Assembly: GCA_013396755.1 (NCBI GenBank)
Contig: VWZF01002534.1
Span: forward strand, 931,875 to 995,874
Source of the DNA: Sclerurus mexicanus
Taxonomy: Eukaryota > Chordata > Aves > Passeriformes > Furnariidae
Direction of reading: 5' to 3'
Length of the DNA: 64,000 nt
Below the pieces are notes generated by a model. It saw only the letters and a program-made list of their open reading frames with translations, was not told where the DNA came from and searched no databases. Made by a program: the position numbers and the translations under genes. This document shows positions 1 through 13,400 of the stretch, one piece after another (within the stretch, counting starts at the first letter, position 1; the number at the start of each line of letters is the position of its first letter).

Positions 1-733
1 AAGCTGCAGCTGACAATGACATTGAAAACCAGTTGTCAGTCTAATGTAATCAGAGAGACAATTGGCTCTGCTGGCAAGAACTGAATTAGTGTTTTCTGTC
101 TGAATCAGTGTCATCTTCTAGGGAGCAGTGAAGCTTATGCAATGATAACAAAACTCCCCAGAAGCTGCATTTGTTACTGAAATATGGTGGTGCTTTGGTG
201 CTGTGTAACCTCATTCTGTAACACAATATACCTCATGGTCATGCTGCTGTTCTCATGTTTCTTGCAATGATACAATTCAATGACCAGATACTAGATCAAA
301 CCAGACAACCATAATATTAAAACTTTAAAATCCCTCTTTGAGAGCTAATGCTGTTTGTTCTCAGACGCATTCTCTGCTCTCTCACACACATGCAGAGCAT
401 GAAATCGGGGCAGAGCCCAGGCCTAGATGCAGCTTCAGATCTCTGTGCTTTGGGGGAGGCAGGAGGGTGAATAGTGCTGGGCTTCATTTTCCTAATGAGG
501 GCAGGGGAGAATCAAACCAAGGTCAGATATGAACAAACGTCCCTTTACAAGTACCCATTGCTGATGTACACTTGTATTTTGTAATGGGAAGCTAAGAGTC
601 AGTCTTAACCCAGACATATGCCCTTTGCTATTGTGAGACCACCTAGCAGCTCACCTTTATTTCTGTTGCACTTCATAGCATGAGCTGTTGCTGAGCACTG
701 GAAATGGTGAGTGAAAAAAATGTTGTGTGGGGG

Positions 734-757
734 TTTTCTTTTTTTTTTTTTATTTTT
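734..757. repeat. Interrupted poly-T tract
   Basis: A run of four T, one C, thirteen T, one A and five T. It is simple sequence. No retroposon body or target-site duplication is visible next to it, so I do not call it a retroposed poly-A tail. Confidence 0.85.
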
Positions 758-986
758 ACTGTGGTAGAAGCATCCACTGCCTCTCCCACCATTTATCTGC
801 AGAACCACCCACTGGCCCCTCATGGGAGGTGTGAATAGTTTGCAGGGGACTCCTTTCCCATGGTCCAAGAGGGTGGAAGGACATCCAGGTCCAAAGCAAA
901 AAGGCTACCTGAGCAATGCTGTGTATTTTCAGAGAAATCCTACTTCAACCCAGTGATCTTCAAGGGTTTTTACATTTACACATAGC

Positions 987-1009
987 AACATAATCTTAAT
1001 AATTATGTT
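987..1009. other. Small inverted repeat (8-bp stem, 7-nt loop)
   Basis: AACATAAT at 987-994 is the exact reverse complement of ATTATGTT at 1002-1009. It is AT-rich and short, so it is probably chance. It is too small for a microRNA precursor. Confidence 0.5.
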
Positions 1010-2350
1010 TATGTTACAAACCCCTGGCACTAAGAAATTTCTGATTTATACCCTATTTAATACCTATCTTTTCTTGCATTTAGCAATATTGATCATTAAA
1101 AAACTCAAGTAGTAACAAAAGCAATAAAGGCATATGGTTCTTCCATATTTCAGTTTTGAAGACAGCTCCTCTTTTCCACCTACAGCACCTGTTTCTTTAA
1201 AGAGAGATTGCTCTCATGGGAGGATACTCTCACTGGGTTGATATACATCTATAATTAGCACACTGATGGTCCTCCTCAGGCCAGGAGACACTGGATGATC
1301 TGACACTTAAAGGCAGGACATCAAAATATATCCCCTCTTTTTTATAATTAACATTCCACATTAAATATTCATTAAGGCTTACATAAATTATTTCCTTGTT
1401 CAAGGCTCAACTTCTCTGTCCTTGTTCAGACAAAGCTCTCATTGAATGTGTTTACCCAGCTAAGACAAGCCATGACCACACTTTAAATCTGTTGTGCTGC
1501 CATTAGTCTTTGTAAGCCTCTGGTCTTGCCCAGAGAGAACAAGGGACAAGACAAATCCCTTCACACGTGATTCCTCTCTATTTCTACCAAAGCCACCTCA
1601 AAAAAATCCGAAACAACAACCACCAACCAGAAAACCCCCACTTCTGTTGAAACAAAACCAAACCATTCAAACACAGGAATTTTGCAGAAACAACAGAAGG
1701 AGACTCACGGGAACAGGAGGAGCTTGCACATCACCAGAGAAGGGCTTTAGCCCATGTCTTGATGGAGCTCCTTGCTGGAAGGCAGAGCAAGTGAGATGAA
1801 GAGAGGAGAAAATGGTTTCTGCCTTACATCTACTGTTTGTCAAGCCAAATCCCCACACAGGAAACATTTCACTAGAATAGTTTTGTTACAACGTGTGTTT
1901 TTCACATGTGTGGGGGGGAATTTTTTTTGTCATTTCAATGGCTGTTTTGATTGACTGAAACAAGAAGAAAAAAGCCAAGGTAAAGGCAAGGCAGATGAGT
2001 ACCTCCCTTTGGCACACACCTTGGAGTGCAGCTCTGCCCTCTGAAGACATGTACACTCTCCAGTATTGCTTATTTATATGTCACATTGCAGTGATGAATG
2101 TTACTGTTGCTCTCAAAAACATATGCTCAGAAGTTTATTATGGCACTAAACATGGGCTGGGTAAGAATCTGGATTGTTTAAGTGTCAAACAGTGACAACA
2201 TGTGTACAATACAACACAGACATCAAGGGAGAACCAGCTCAGCTAATATGTGGTATTCATATAAGCCTTTAGGAACAAAGACCACCCATAAAGCAAAACC
2301 AAAGCTGCCACAAGAATAGGTGGTACTGCTTCCGTCACTGCATACTGTGT

Positions 2351-2400
2351 GCCAATTGGCTTCCTAATTAGATTTGCAAGCTAATAAAAGGCATAAAACA
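2351..2400. promoter_or_regulatory. Possible homeodomain-type site cluster
   Basis: A perfect 10-bp palindrome GCCAATTGGC (2351-2360) contains a CCAAT box on both strands. A TAATTA core follows within ten bases, then another TAAT about 20 bases later. The arrangement is compact and resembles enhancer sequence, but cross-species conservation cannot be judged from one sequence. Chance occurrence in AT-rich DNA is a real alternative. Confidence 0.25.
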
Positions 2401-2420
2401 CAATAAAAGAACAATATGTT

Positions 2421-5400
2421 ACAAGTTTTCTTATGGCCAACATTGCTGTAAATTCAGCAGTTTTCTGATCATGGTAGGTACCCCAGTGCATGTTTGTTTT
2501 TCTTACAGCTGGGTTTGTTTTCTTTATGTTTTGCATGGTTTGTACCTTTGCTTATTGAGAACCAGCACTTCCTTAACAAGGATAGTCCTGAGCATGACAG
2601 TTTTCAAGTAGTCACTAAGTAAAAATCAGCATAAATAACTCTCATACTTCTCAGCATCTTCTTTCAAAAAATGGTGTGTTGTTCTATTTCGCATTGCATT
2701 TTATTAAAACACATGGTAAATTAGCTGGTACAGAAGAAAAAGAACCATTAAATAAATTAATTGAGCCCCAAGGAAAAAGTACATCTACTTAAACACTTGA
2801 GTTGGAAGTCAGGAAGCACCACATGGGAACTGCTGGAGCTCTGTTCTCTCTGTAAGACCAAAGAGTCCAACCAGAACTGGAGTACTGCTTGACAAGACTT
2901 CAAAAGGACTGAAAAGAAGAGGAGCAAAAACAAAGAGTGACCAAAAAAACCCAACCAAAAACACCCTAGGATAGGAGGGAAGAATAGATTGAAGAGGGAA
3001 AACAAAAGAAGAAAAGATTGATGGGAAATTTAAGCTGAAATCTAATGCATCATCATGGACACGTATCAGTGAGTTGTAAAGGAATTTCTACCCTTGATAT
3101 ATCAACCCCTTTATAGATCAGTTTCCTTTCTCAGTGACAGTTACTAAGAGAATGACCAAAGGAAAAAAATGAGCCTAATGAAACAAAACTGCAGTGCCAT
3201 ACTGACAACTCTTTCTCACGTGAATTAACATTTAAACCTGAAAAAAGCCCACTGCCTAGGCTCTGTGATCTTCAGTGGAAGGGTCTCAGAACATAAGAAA
3301 AACTTTTGAGAAGTCCTTAGACTCTCAAACTACATAACGCAAGTCCCAAAAGATCCCATCACATCTTAACAATTTGCAGTACGAACTGAGGAAAGCTCCT
3401 CTAAGAATGCAAGTGGTACCACCTGCCCCACAAATTCAGCAGCAACGGTCCCAATCCCCACACTCTTACACCAACCAAAGCTACACAAGGTAGGACCCTG
3501 CTCATAAATCAGCAGCTGGAACCTCTACTTGGATTAGAGTTGCAAAGGTACCAATTCATATTCAGATGGTCCCTTTGTCCAACACAGCCTTTACTCCTCA
3601 GCCTTTTGGAGTGTGGTGTAAAGTCTTTTCCCCAGGCTCTCTCAGAGGAGGTGGGTTGAGTGAGGTGTGGGTGCTGGAAAGAAAGATATATTGGCTCCAA
3701 GTTAAATAGCTTTTTGTATGCACAACCTGAGGCGTAAACAAGTCAGGATTTGCGCACCGGACCTTTGCATATACAATCTGTGTGCTTTGGAAGAAAGGTT
3801 TATTAGCCCTTCTGTTTCGTGGGTGTGAAAACACTGGGTCAGCTTCTTTATATTTTAAACAGCATAGAAATGAGTGTGAAATAAGGAAATCCACAAGCAT
3901 CTTTCTATAGGCCATGAACAAGCAGTTCTGGCCCTGAGTGAGGAATGAAGAAGTGAAAATATACAGCCTGTGCCATGAAGAAAACCAAGCTGGATGACCA
4001 AAAAACTCCACTCACCCCATGGATGACTGGGGTAGTCCCAACACCTCATGTCTGGCCCAAGCAAATTTCAGTGACACTAAAGTCACTGAGAAGGAATTAA
4101 AGGAAAGAGCACTAATGGTAGAGGGACATGATGCCACATAGGTCTAGATGTGCTGTTTACATTGTTGTTGGTTTTCATTGTTAAGAAAGAGTTCTTCAAT
4201 GAGAGGACCCCAGCTAGCAAACCTCTTGGAATAAAAGCATTTTCAGAAGTGACTTGAAAGTAAAGAGGGTGGGGGAAATCTGATTTAATAAATGATATAT
4301 AGGAGTATAATTATATGGTTTTAAACACAGTTCCAGTTCACTTGTCTCAGCAAGAAACGCTGGTGTGTGAGAGAAATCATTTATATTGCTTACTACGGTT
4401 TTTCAATCTTGGCAAGCACTTTTTCCATTCTAAGATGTGGGAACACCCACATCAGTAATTATATATATTAGCAAAAATATAAGATAACTTGTATTCTGGA
4501 TAGGGGTGTTTCCCCCGTTTCTCAGTGCACTCTTTGGGCACTAAAAGGGAAGATTTCTATTCTACGATCTTCATAACTGTAAAAAAATATTACTGAAAAC
4601 CGCCTAGCTTGTCTCTATGTATTGAAACACAGAGCCATTACCCAAAACATTTATCATCTATAACACCTCTGTGACAAAACTAAGGATTTTTTAATTCTGG
4701 ACACCTTATTCAGTGTGAAGAGGATTAATAATCCACATGGCTGGGTGCAAATCAGCAGAGCCAGCGGTGAGATCTGACACGTCTGTGAGCGTGGGTTAAT
4801 TGGCAAGGCACGTTCCTGTGTATGCATTCCAGCAAAACCCAGAGTTAAAATATGAAAGCTGGGGTTCCTGAGCATGAACCACGTGCTGAGATTTCCATAG
4901 GGTGGGAGTTGCAGGGGGCATCTGGAGCTGAGGACTCCCACAGCTCCCACTGGGGCTACTCCTGAACTATAGGAGTCTCCTGGACCACAGCCTGGCTCTC
5001 CTCAAAATCCATCACTAAAATAAGCTGGAATGCTCCTCCAATTGGAAACATGTTATGTCCACTGAAACTGCTCTGAAGAAACCACAGGTTATCCACACGG
5101 ATCTGCTAATTTCTCTTCTCATTCTCCCAGTGGCTAAAGGAGACCAGGAATTTCCAGGCGTTAATTTTGCAGGTGTGTACATTTAAAGCACATAGCAGAG
5201 AAATCTTACTGTCTGTAAGGGAACTATTCACTTCCATAATCCTACCCCAAGCAATCGTACCTAATCTTTGTAGGACAGACCTGTGGGACAGTCAGAATCT
5301 CTTACCTGGCCTTGGACATGACATTTTCTTTCCATGCACAGATTTTTTTCCCAATATGTGTCTAGATATAAAGACAATCACTCTTAGTTTTTTGGTTTGC

Positions 5401-6170
5401 TTTGTTTTCTTTTGTGGTTGCACAGGTCTCAAATCTCAATAAAGACTTAATTACATACTGCGTTAAAAGAGAATTGGGTTTGCTTTCTTTATGGTTTCTT
5501 AAATATTCTTTTTATTAAAGCAGATGCAGATCATCAAGAAGAGCAATGATAAATAATGGTCCACAGGCAAAAATATAACCTATCCATCTCCTGTGTGTTT
5601 GGGGCTTAAAAAACCACTGGACTTAGAGACATCACACTAGTTGGGCAATGCAAGAATGGAAAAATCATGTTTTTCTAAACCTGGAACATCCCCAACTTGC
5701 TATTTGCCACTAAGTGTCCAAACCAAACTTGCATTCTATTTAAAAACCGTATATTTATATATAGTTTTATACTGAAAAAAAAGAAAATCTTGTTCTGGTG
5801 TTTCTCGTATGTCAGTGTGATCAGACATGCTAGGAGCCACATCTTGAAATCCCAGCTTTCCAGAGGTCACTTCAAAGCTACAGGAGCGATTGCCACCACC
5901 CTCCTGGGATCCCTGGGCTGGGTGACACCTAAAGACCAAGCTGGCCAGGAAGAGACACTCCAAACTGAGTGTCATGTGAGAAGAATGGAAGTAAATAAAA
6001 TAATCTATAGGCCTAAAAAAATTTAAAAATTAATAAAAATATGACTTTCCATGGGCTCTATGCCAAGTTGTAGGCCTTTATAATTTCTAAAAAATAAAGC
6101 CATTCAAAACCTCAATTTTAGTATTCAAAGATAAAAAAAGAAATTACCTCCCATATTTCTTTGATTTTAA
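2421..6170. other. Non-coding stretch, no gene recognised
   Basis: The stretch holds a purine-rich tract at about 2969-3028, mixed unique sequence from 3030 to 5900, and AT-rich sequence from 5990 to 6170. The open frames on the minus strand near 3598-4064 (up to 137 codons) overlap each other in different frames and show no domain. AATAAA hexamers occur (for example near 5440) but without a transcript model to attach them to. Confidence 0.65.
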
Positions 6171-6179
6171 AATGATTGT

Positions 6180-6197
6180 CCCCCTCCCTCCCTCCCA
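6180..6197. repeat. (CCCT)n pyrimidine microsatellite
   Basis: A short run of about four CCCT units, interrupted only at its edges. It is simple sequence with no sign of function. Confidence 0.8.
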
Positions 6198-6344
6198 ATC
6201 TCTATTATCCTTGTCATCCATATCTAACATTGGTGTAACGCATCTTGCAAGATCTATGTCATCATCTTTAACCAGATTTGAATTATTATGTCAGATGGTT
6301 GAGAGCATCCCACATTTCACAATAGTTTTGCTTTTTTTTTTTAA

Positions 6345-6345
6345 N
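6345..6345. other. Unresolved base (n)
   Basis: A single ambiguous base sits four bases after the start of a TTAA stretch that follows an 11-base T run (6332-6342). It most likely records a low-quality or heterozygous position beside a homopolymer. It affects no coding frame. Confidence 0.95.
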
Positions 6346-6541
6346 TGAAAACCCAGATGCACAGAGAAAGCTGTCAAGCTCAGTCTTGTCCAAAGCAGAT
6401 CTGCCAATGTTCTGACAATGTTTGCACTTGCTTGTCAAAATGGTCACTTCAGCTGAGCATCATTTACACTTTGGCTTACAAATTAGTTATGTAAATTACC
6501 TATAAATTTAACACGGCAAAAAATCCACCTAACTTTTAGGT

Positions 6542-6555
6542 TATATATATATATA
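6542..6555. repeat. (AT)n microsatellite
   Basis: Seven consecutive AT dinucleotides in an AT-rich setting. A second similar (AT)n patch occurs at about 13865-13876. Confidence 0.8.
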
Positions 6556-6560
6556 AATGT

Positions 6561-9500
6561 ACATGGTTTCTATATGTATATTATAAAATGTGGCATCATA
6601 GGACCAACATTGCCTGGCTGAAGCAGAATGGTGCAGATGGAGTAGCCAGAAGAGCCTGGAGCTTGTGGCTCCTGGCCTGGGCACCTGGGCTTCCCTCCCT
6701 CCTCTGCCACCAGGTCACTGACCCCTCACAAAGTGCACACACAAAAGCTTTGCTATATTTAGTCCTCACAACATCTGGGCAGAGGGGATATGCTGACATT
6801 CCACTAATTACTAATGGGTAGGAGATCCCAGAATTAATGTGAGTGGGTAATGCCCAGAGCATTAAGGTTGTGCTTCACAGCACCACTATCACAATCACCT
6901 TCAGAGCCTCAACCTGTTCTTCTCTGCTTTAGAGTTTCCTACAGTACCGTGACCCTGACAGGGCAGTGAGACACCAAATGCATCAACTCGCTTCCTCAGA
7001 CAAATCACCACTGTTACTACTTGGAGTTGGAAATACTCAAAGGAGTTGCAGCAGCAGCAACAGCTTTTTGGTCCATCGGTGAAGGCTTTGTGGAAATCTT
7101 CCTGCAACAATTAAACACGATGCAAATGGAAAGATACTATTCCAGCCACAGGTACTGCTGGCTTCATGACTCTCAATATCAAACATCTCAATCCAATTCA
7201 ACAGCCAGTCACATCTTTATGGCAGAAAAACTTCACCGGCTTTTTAATTCTGTCAAAGGTTCATTGTATTTCAATTTCTACACAAGAATCACAAAGAGAT
7301 AAACAAAGCTTTATGCTTAATACTTCACAAAACACCACTTACATACTATTGCCGACCCAGAAATGAAGAAATTAAAGATGGGGAATATAGCAATTTCCAC
7401 AGAAGCATTTCAGATCACAAGGTCTTTCCCTGCAGGCATCAACACATGGACTCAGCAGTTGATCAGCCCACAAGGACAAGAGTAGGAAAGTTGGGACGAG
7501 CTTGTGTCTCAGAATGCTGATAGACACACCCAGGAGCCAAAAAGATCAATTTCCATTTCACTTTGGTAGCATATGTCTTATGCCCTAAAAATTCTACCTC
7601 TTCATAAATCTACACAGTAAACACAAGAGAAACCTGAGCTATTCAGAATATCCTAGAAACACCCAGGTCACTGTCAGCCCACATAACCATGCTGCTCTAA
7701 GGGAGGCAGAATTCCAGAGGGTCAAATAACTGCTGTGTGGGCTGCAGGGAGTTTCTTGAGTCACAGCTTAATTACATGATAAGAGATCACTGCTGTACAT
7801 GTGCAAGGTGAGTTTAGCCTGAGAGTGTCTTGTTTTCCAACACACAGCCCTACAGAGAAAGAAATCACTGAGGAACTTGCAGAGAGCAGGAAACAGTGAG
7901 ACAGCTCAGGTGATCCACAATTATATTTATTATTAGAAGTGAGAGAAAGCTGCAGATAAGCCTGTGAATATTCTGTTTTGCTGCATTCAAGTTGCTTTCC
8001 AACCTGGTCCTTCAAGTGAGCTCCTACACATCAATCTCTGCAAATACCAGAGCAAAAACCTCTGTGTCACTCCAGACTGTAGGATGTTGCTTGATCAGGA
8101 CAACAGAAGGGAACAGGTTTTGAGATTGTTGCACTGAGGCAAGTTTTGCCTAGAAATAACATATTTTAAAATGGGATTTTTAAATTCAAGTACATTTTTA
8201 GTATTTGCATCAACCCATTTTTCCAATCAGAAAAAATAAGGACATCACGTGACATGGATACCCGTTACAAAAAGCTTAAATTTTCAACATTGGAAACCCA
8301 CAATGAAGTGCTGGCAACCGATCTACTGACAAAGAATGAATCAGGAAATCAGTTCAAATAACGAATACATTGAGAACTTCATACTAAAGCCAATTATGAT
8401 TCATGCATAGAAAACAGACACCATTCATTCACTGTCATCCGGTGAATAAACCACTGAATTCCCCCTTATCCGAGTACGTTTCTCTAACAAAGCTGGATCT
8501 TGTAACAGCTTTCTAATTCAGTGTTTTCTGACAGTAAGGGAGAGGGAGAACCCATGTGGGACATGCAAAGTGTCAGTCTTTCTAAGGGCCAGATTTAGCA
8601 GTGCCTCCTGGCCATCCTTCTGATGGAAATCATCCCACTGTGTAATCTGGGCTATGAACACAACCCACCAACCAGCCCAGCCATCTATGTGGGACACCCC
8701 TCCAACCAACCGAGGAGCCGGACCTCTGTCAGATATACTTTTTCACCTGAGGTGAAACCCTGGCCACAGAGAGTGAAGTTTTAGATTTGGCTTCAGCAGA
8801 CCCGGGTTCTAGTTTGTCTTGTTGGCAACCAAGGGACAGGAGGTAAAAGCACGTTTTCCCTGTAGGTGCTCCTTTGTATTCCTCAACCGCTTTCATCCAC
8901 TCCCGTGTACTCCAAAATCTTTAGCCAGACAGCTAGTTTGCATATGCTTTTGAGATACTAATTAAACACGTACAAACAAAGAAAAAGCTTGAAGCAAAAG
9001 AGAAAACACAAAGAAATTAAGGAACTTACTTCAGAAGTCTCGGGTAAGCCAGTCAATTGGGTTTTCCCCGCAGATTCCCCTCCTGCCTTGACTTCCCCAA
9101 TCCACACACTCCGCTAATTCCAGCAGTGAATCCAGATATTCACAATCAAGAGAAATAACTTAGACATTAACCACGAAGCTACATGGGTATAACTGCACAC
9201 AAGCACATGCTTGTTTTAAAGGGGGAATCTGAAACACCTTGGGAAATGGGTACAACACACTGCATTAATCTGGAATTATTCTGCCTACAACAATGCAGTA
9301 GCTATGAAAAAACTCCCCCCAAATCAACAAAAAAACCACACTCAACATTTAAAGTATTGCACCAGTAAAATAAATCTGGAAATTCCATAGGACTTCTAGC
9401 ACAGAGAGGACAGGAAGGGAAAAGGGGTAAGTCTGGAAAAACAAGATGTTTTCCATCAAAATTTGAAATCACAATAGTGAAACTGGAATTTTAGATCATC

Positions 9501-10320
9501 AGTTCTGGTGTATTTCTTTTCTAGCTCCACAATAAACATACCGAGCTTCCCCTAATATCATCTTTTTCCACCAAGGAAGATGTCCAGGCAGAAAAACCTC
9601 AACTTGCACCTTCCAAATAAAAACACAACCAAGATTTATTTTATAGTTTGCCATAAAAGTGTAAGGTTACCTCAGGTCTACCCAGGGATCAGATTATTTG
9701 GGGTTCAGATAATACTTGACAGGTAATAATCACTTATCTCATTAATTTTGCTCTTGGGAAAACGGCAAGAGGATCAACTTCAGCTCCCGTTTTGTATGTT
9801 TGTTTCCTGTCGTGGATTTTTTTCTTTCACAATGAAATGCAGATAAGAAGTTCACCTCAACAAGATAAAGAGTGAGATGGGTGCAATTAACTCTATGGAG
9901 TAATTTGTTTTCTACAAGACCCATGACTTCAATAACATAACATCTAAAATGCTGGAGGTATCAAAAAACTGGAAACAAAACCAATAAGAGCAAGATGAAA
10001 TGTCAGCAGATGGATTAACATCATAGAGAATGTGCCAGATTCTTAAGGCTATATTAAGCAACTATTTTTTTTCCAAAGCAAATTCTATGATAATTTTAAT
10101 AACTTTGCTGCGGAACTTGATTTCCTTTTTAACATTAATTTCCTATTTTCCTGCTGTTCCTCATTACTCCTCCTGCAGGGAAGGGGGCTGTTCCCAAGCA
10201 TGCTCCAGTGTCTCAGCTGGGCTATGGATTCCTCACCTCAAAGCCCTAAGTGCAAAGTTCTCCATTGTTGTTACAAACACCCATAATGTCACATAATCAC
10301 CGTTCCAACATGATGTCATC
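6561..10320. other. Non-coding stretch, no gene recognised
   Basis: This is mostly unique sequence. It includes a short GCA-repeat patch (7048-7063) that gives an alanine-rich translation in one frame, with no supporting start, domain or splice context. The frames at 7021-7302 (plus) and 7761-8015 (minus) are short and unrecognised. A few TAAT cores occur near 6800-6820 and 9725-9745, too dispersed to call a site cluster. Confidence 0.65.
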
Positions 10321-10361
10321 TTGAATTTTTTGTTTAATTTGCACACTTTACCCCCACCCCT

Positions 10362-10375
10362 AAAAAAAAAAAAAA
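10362..10375. repeat. Poly-A tract
   Basis: Fourteen A residues followed by an A/G-rich tail to about 10386, preceded by a C-rich stretch. It is simple sequence, and no retrocopy body could be recognised upstream. Confidence 0.85.
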
Positions 10376-10403
10376 GAAGAAAAAAGTGTGGTTTCCTTCT
10401 AGC

Positions 10404-10428
10404 TGATTGCTGTGCTTGTCAGCAATCA
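10404..10428. other. Inverted repeat, perfect 9-bp stem with 7-nt loop
   Basis: TGATTGCTG at 10404-10412 is the exact reverse complement of CAGCAATCA at 10420-10428, with loop TGCTTGT between. Pairing stops at the next base on each side. As DNA it could present two mirrored sites; as RNA it would make only a small hairpin, too short for a microRNA precursor. No T-run follows, and this is a eukaryotic sequence, so a terminator reading is not appropriate. Confidence 0.55.
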
Positions 10429-10429
10429 C

Positions 10430-13400
10430 CTATGTGCTGGCTGTCCAAGGGTCTGAACACAACACCCTCGGGGGACGACTATATATAAAATATGTGAGAC
10501 TCAACAGACAGCTGATTTAATATGACCTTATCAGCTTATGGCACAGTGTCTCCTACCATTTTTCTCTGACAAAATTGAGGTGCTTTTGGCAGAAGGCAAT
10601 AGATACACACCATATCATATTTAGCTCCCTTCCCAGGAATTTAACCAGACTGATGCAGCCTTCCCTATCATTTCTTTTTCCTCTTAAAATAGGATTTTCA
10701 AGAACATTGGGAAAAATGGCACATCACTGCCTAAATGCCCTGCTTTGCTGTCAGGGAAACAAAGGCTCTCTGGGGCACTTTGGGTTTTTACCTAAGAACT
10801 CTTATTTGTATGAGGTGGGGGGTGGTATTTTCCAATGACCCTTGCTAAGGGCAACACAAGCCAACACAGAACAGAAATTCCTGCACATGGGAGGCCTCAG
10901 CCTGTCAACAGGATGGCACCTGCAGTCACGAATAGCATAAATGTACAAGGGAAACAATCTCCAAAGCTTAGTTGATGGGATACGTGGCCCTTTGCAAACA
11001 CTCTTTCTAGACACAGCAGCATAGATACATAACCTGTTGCATTCCCCATCTCTGCTTTAGCTTTTCCAAGGCAAAAGGAAGCTGGAAAACATAACCCTGA
11101 CACTTCTGTGCTTGGTTCTGGCACCAGCCCAGCCATCCAGCTCTACTTCTTTCTCCCTGTGGTTTCCCACTGTGGACACAATCGCAACAACTCCATTTGC
11201 AACGAGCACAGAACACGTTGGTAAGTGAATCTAAACATGTGCCATTGCTCCCCGTGCCCTTCTTCACCACTGTGGGCTGGATTTTCAATTAATTCCTATT
11301 AAAACAATCGACTCCCTTTAGAAACCGTTCTTGATTCTGTGTAAGTTTGTTCTAATTAGCACCGCATAACACAAGTATAACAGCAGCACCTCTTCTCCCA
11401 ACATTTTTAACAAGCTGTCAGAGCAGGAACAGCACAGATAACAGCTGAGTTTAATATGCCATTTTGCCTTTTCTTTCCCCCCTGCATTGACTTACTTTTA
11501 ATATTTCTGGGTGACCAAAGCAACCAATTTTGAGGTCAAGTGAATACACACAAATCCTTATAGCTCCTTCACACACAGAGTTCAATCTCAATAAAAAAAA
11601 TAAGCCCATGAAGAAATCTCCTCAAATGACTCCAGGATGTGCCATCTGACACATTTCTTGCTCAGTGTTTTGCTGCCAAAGCCCTTCAATATGTTATTAT
11701 CTCAGCTGTGCCACAACCCTTATTTCTGTGCATTTGAGTTCTTCAGCTTTCTCCAGGAGAGTTTCAATGGCAATCTTTTCCAACACCAAAATAATGCTAT
11801 GTTACTGGTGTCTGAGGTGCTTTTGCTTCATCAGAGATCTGATCTACAGAGGATAAAAATGCCAACTTACTCTTAGCACTGACGAAACGTAACCATATGA
11901 GAAGTTCAGGGATGTGTGACCTCATTCCACCACATTCCTGCAAGACCTGAAAGCTCCTATAGACTCCAACAGGAGCAAAGAAGACTCCAAGGGGTGAAAG
12001 AGGCATTTGCAACAAATCTTTCATGTTATCCATCTAACTACAGAAGAGATGTAGTAGGAAATGGCGGGGAGGGAAATCTTCCATTGCTTCTGGATATAAA
12101 TAATACTGAAATACCGATCCTGATTCTGGAAGTCCCTGATCCTCATATCACTGGAGATTGGGGAAGTATCACTAAGTGTTTGCCTCATATAATCCTTCCT
12201 GCACATCCATTTGCCCACACGGAGTGAGAACAGTGAGTCAGTCTTCAGCTCACCAAGGTGCCTCACTTGGCTTCCACACAACTGTGCTCTTTTTTTCCAT
12301 GAAAATCAACCAGAATGTGTCCAACCTTGTTTGAACATCTTCAGAGGGCACTGCAGATGTTTCCTCCGACTGGGCCAAGTGTTCAGATGGTAAGAGCAGG
12401 AGTAATTCCCTTGAAGTCATAGGAGTCCTTCCAGTTCCTGCCACCTGAGAATGCTGCCTGCTGTTCAAACCCGACTCACCATCCCACTGCAAACATTTAC
12501 ATAGAGAACAGGTTTAGGGAAGGAGAGACTGACAACTTCTTTCCTGATATTCTAATTGTGGGCTGGACAGCAATTTATCTTGTCTCTGATCAAACCTACC
12601 AGCTATGAACAAAGTTTCACAACTGCAGGAGGCTTTGTGTTGCAACTTGCAACAAAAAAATGTGGCATCATATATTATGGCTTAAGTGTTCAATGTACAG
12701 AGATCTGTTCTCGTAGGGCAACAGAACTTTTATTATAGGATTTTTGTTGTTGTTGTTGTTACATTGAAGAGATGTAGCTCTAGTCTTTGAAGTTTAAGAC
12801 TAGTTGTAAATTCCTTGAAGTCAGCCCTATTTCCTTTTATATTAGCATGTTAACAAGCTTTGGAAGACTGACAGACCTTACAGGAAGACACAGCTGGGTG
12901 CTCCTCTAGTCTGGGCTTAATGAAAACCAGAACATGAAGGCTGAACTCTGTGGCTTGTCTGCTGTTTACAGACTCGGCAGGAAGAATCCACTGCCCCAGT
13001 GATGAAGGCATAATGTCCTCATCAAATACTGATACTTTCGGTACTACCAAGGAAAACAGTTGGGATTAATTAAGAAAGGAAATGCCACAATATTTTAAAT
13101 TACTTCTGTAGTTTAAACCTTTGTACCAGATGAAGTCCACAAATAAATAAATAAAAAAACCCAACAACAACCCACCCTGTGGAATACAGTGAAAGATGCG
13201 ATTTTGCAAACAGGGACTGATTAAAAGGTGAGGGCCTAACCTTGAACGTGATCCAGATTTGGACCAAGAAGAGACAGATTACCTTCCAACTCCTCCAGTG
13301 TGGACAGCTCCATGTGACCATGGGCCAAGTGAAACCGTGAAAGAGCAGGAAGAATCAAAGTTTACATCCCCCAAACCCGGAGTCAGGAACAAAGTATAAT

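Larger units (their letters stand above)
1..2340. other. Non-coding stretch, no gene recognised
   Basis: No open frame here exceeds about 100 codons and none translates to a recognisable domain. The stretch holds an interrupted poly-T tract (734-757), a short hairpin (987-1009), an A/C-rich patch at about 1595-1680 that lacks stops on one strand purely through composition, and a G7 run followed by a T8 run (1912-1928). The AT-rich part at 1330-1400 contains several ATTA/TAAT cores but no clear arrangement. I see no splice-flanked exon candidate. Confidence 0.65.

Noticed and set aside
7021..7302. Alanine-rich start from a GCA repeat
   Set aside because: It depends on a non-ATG start and a short microsatellite; no homologous domain.
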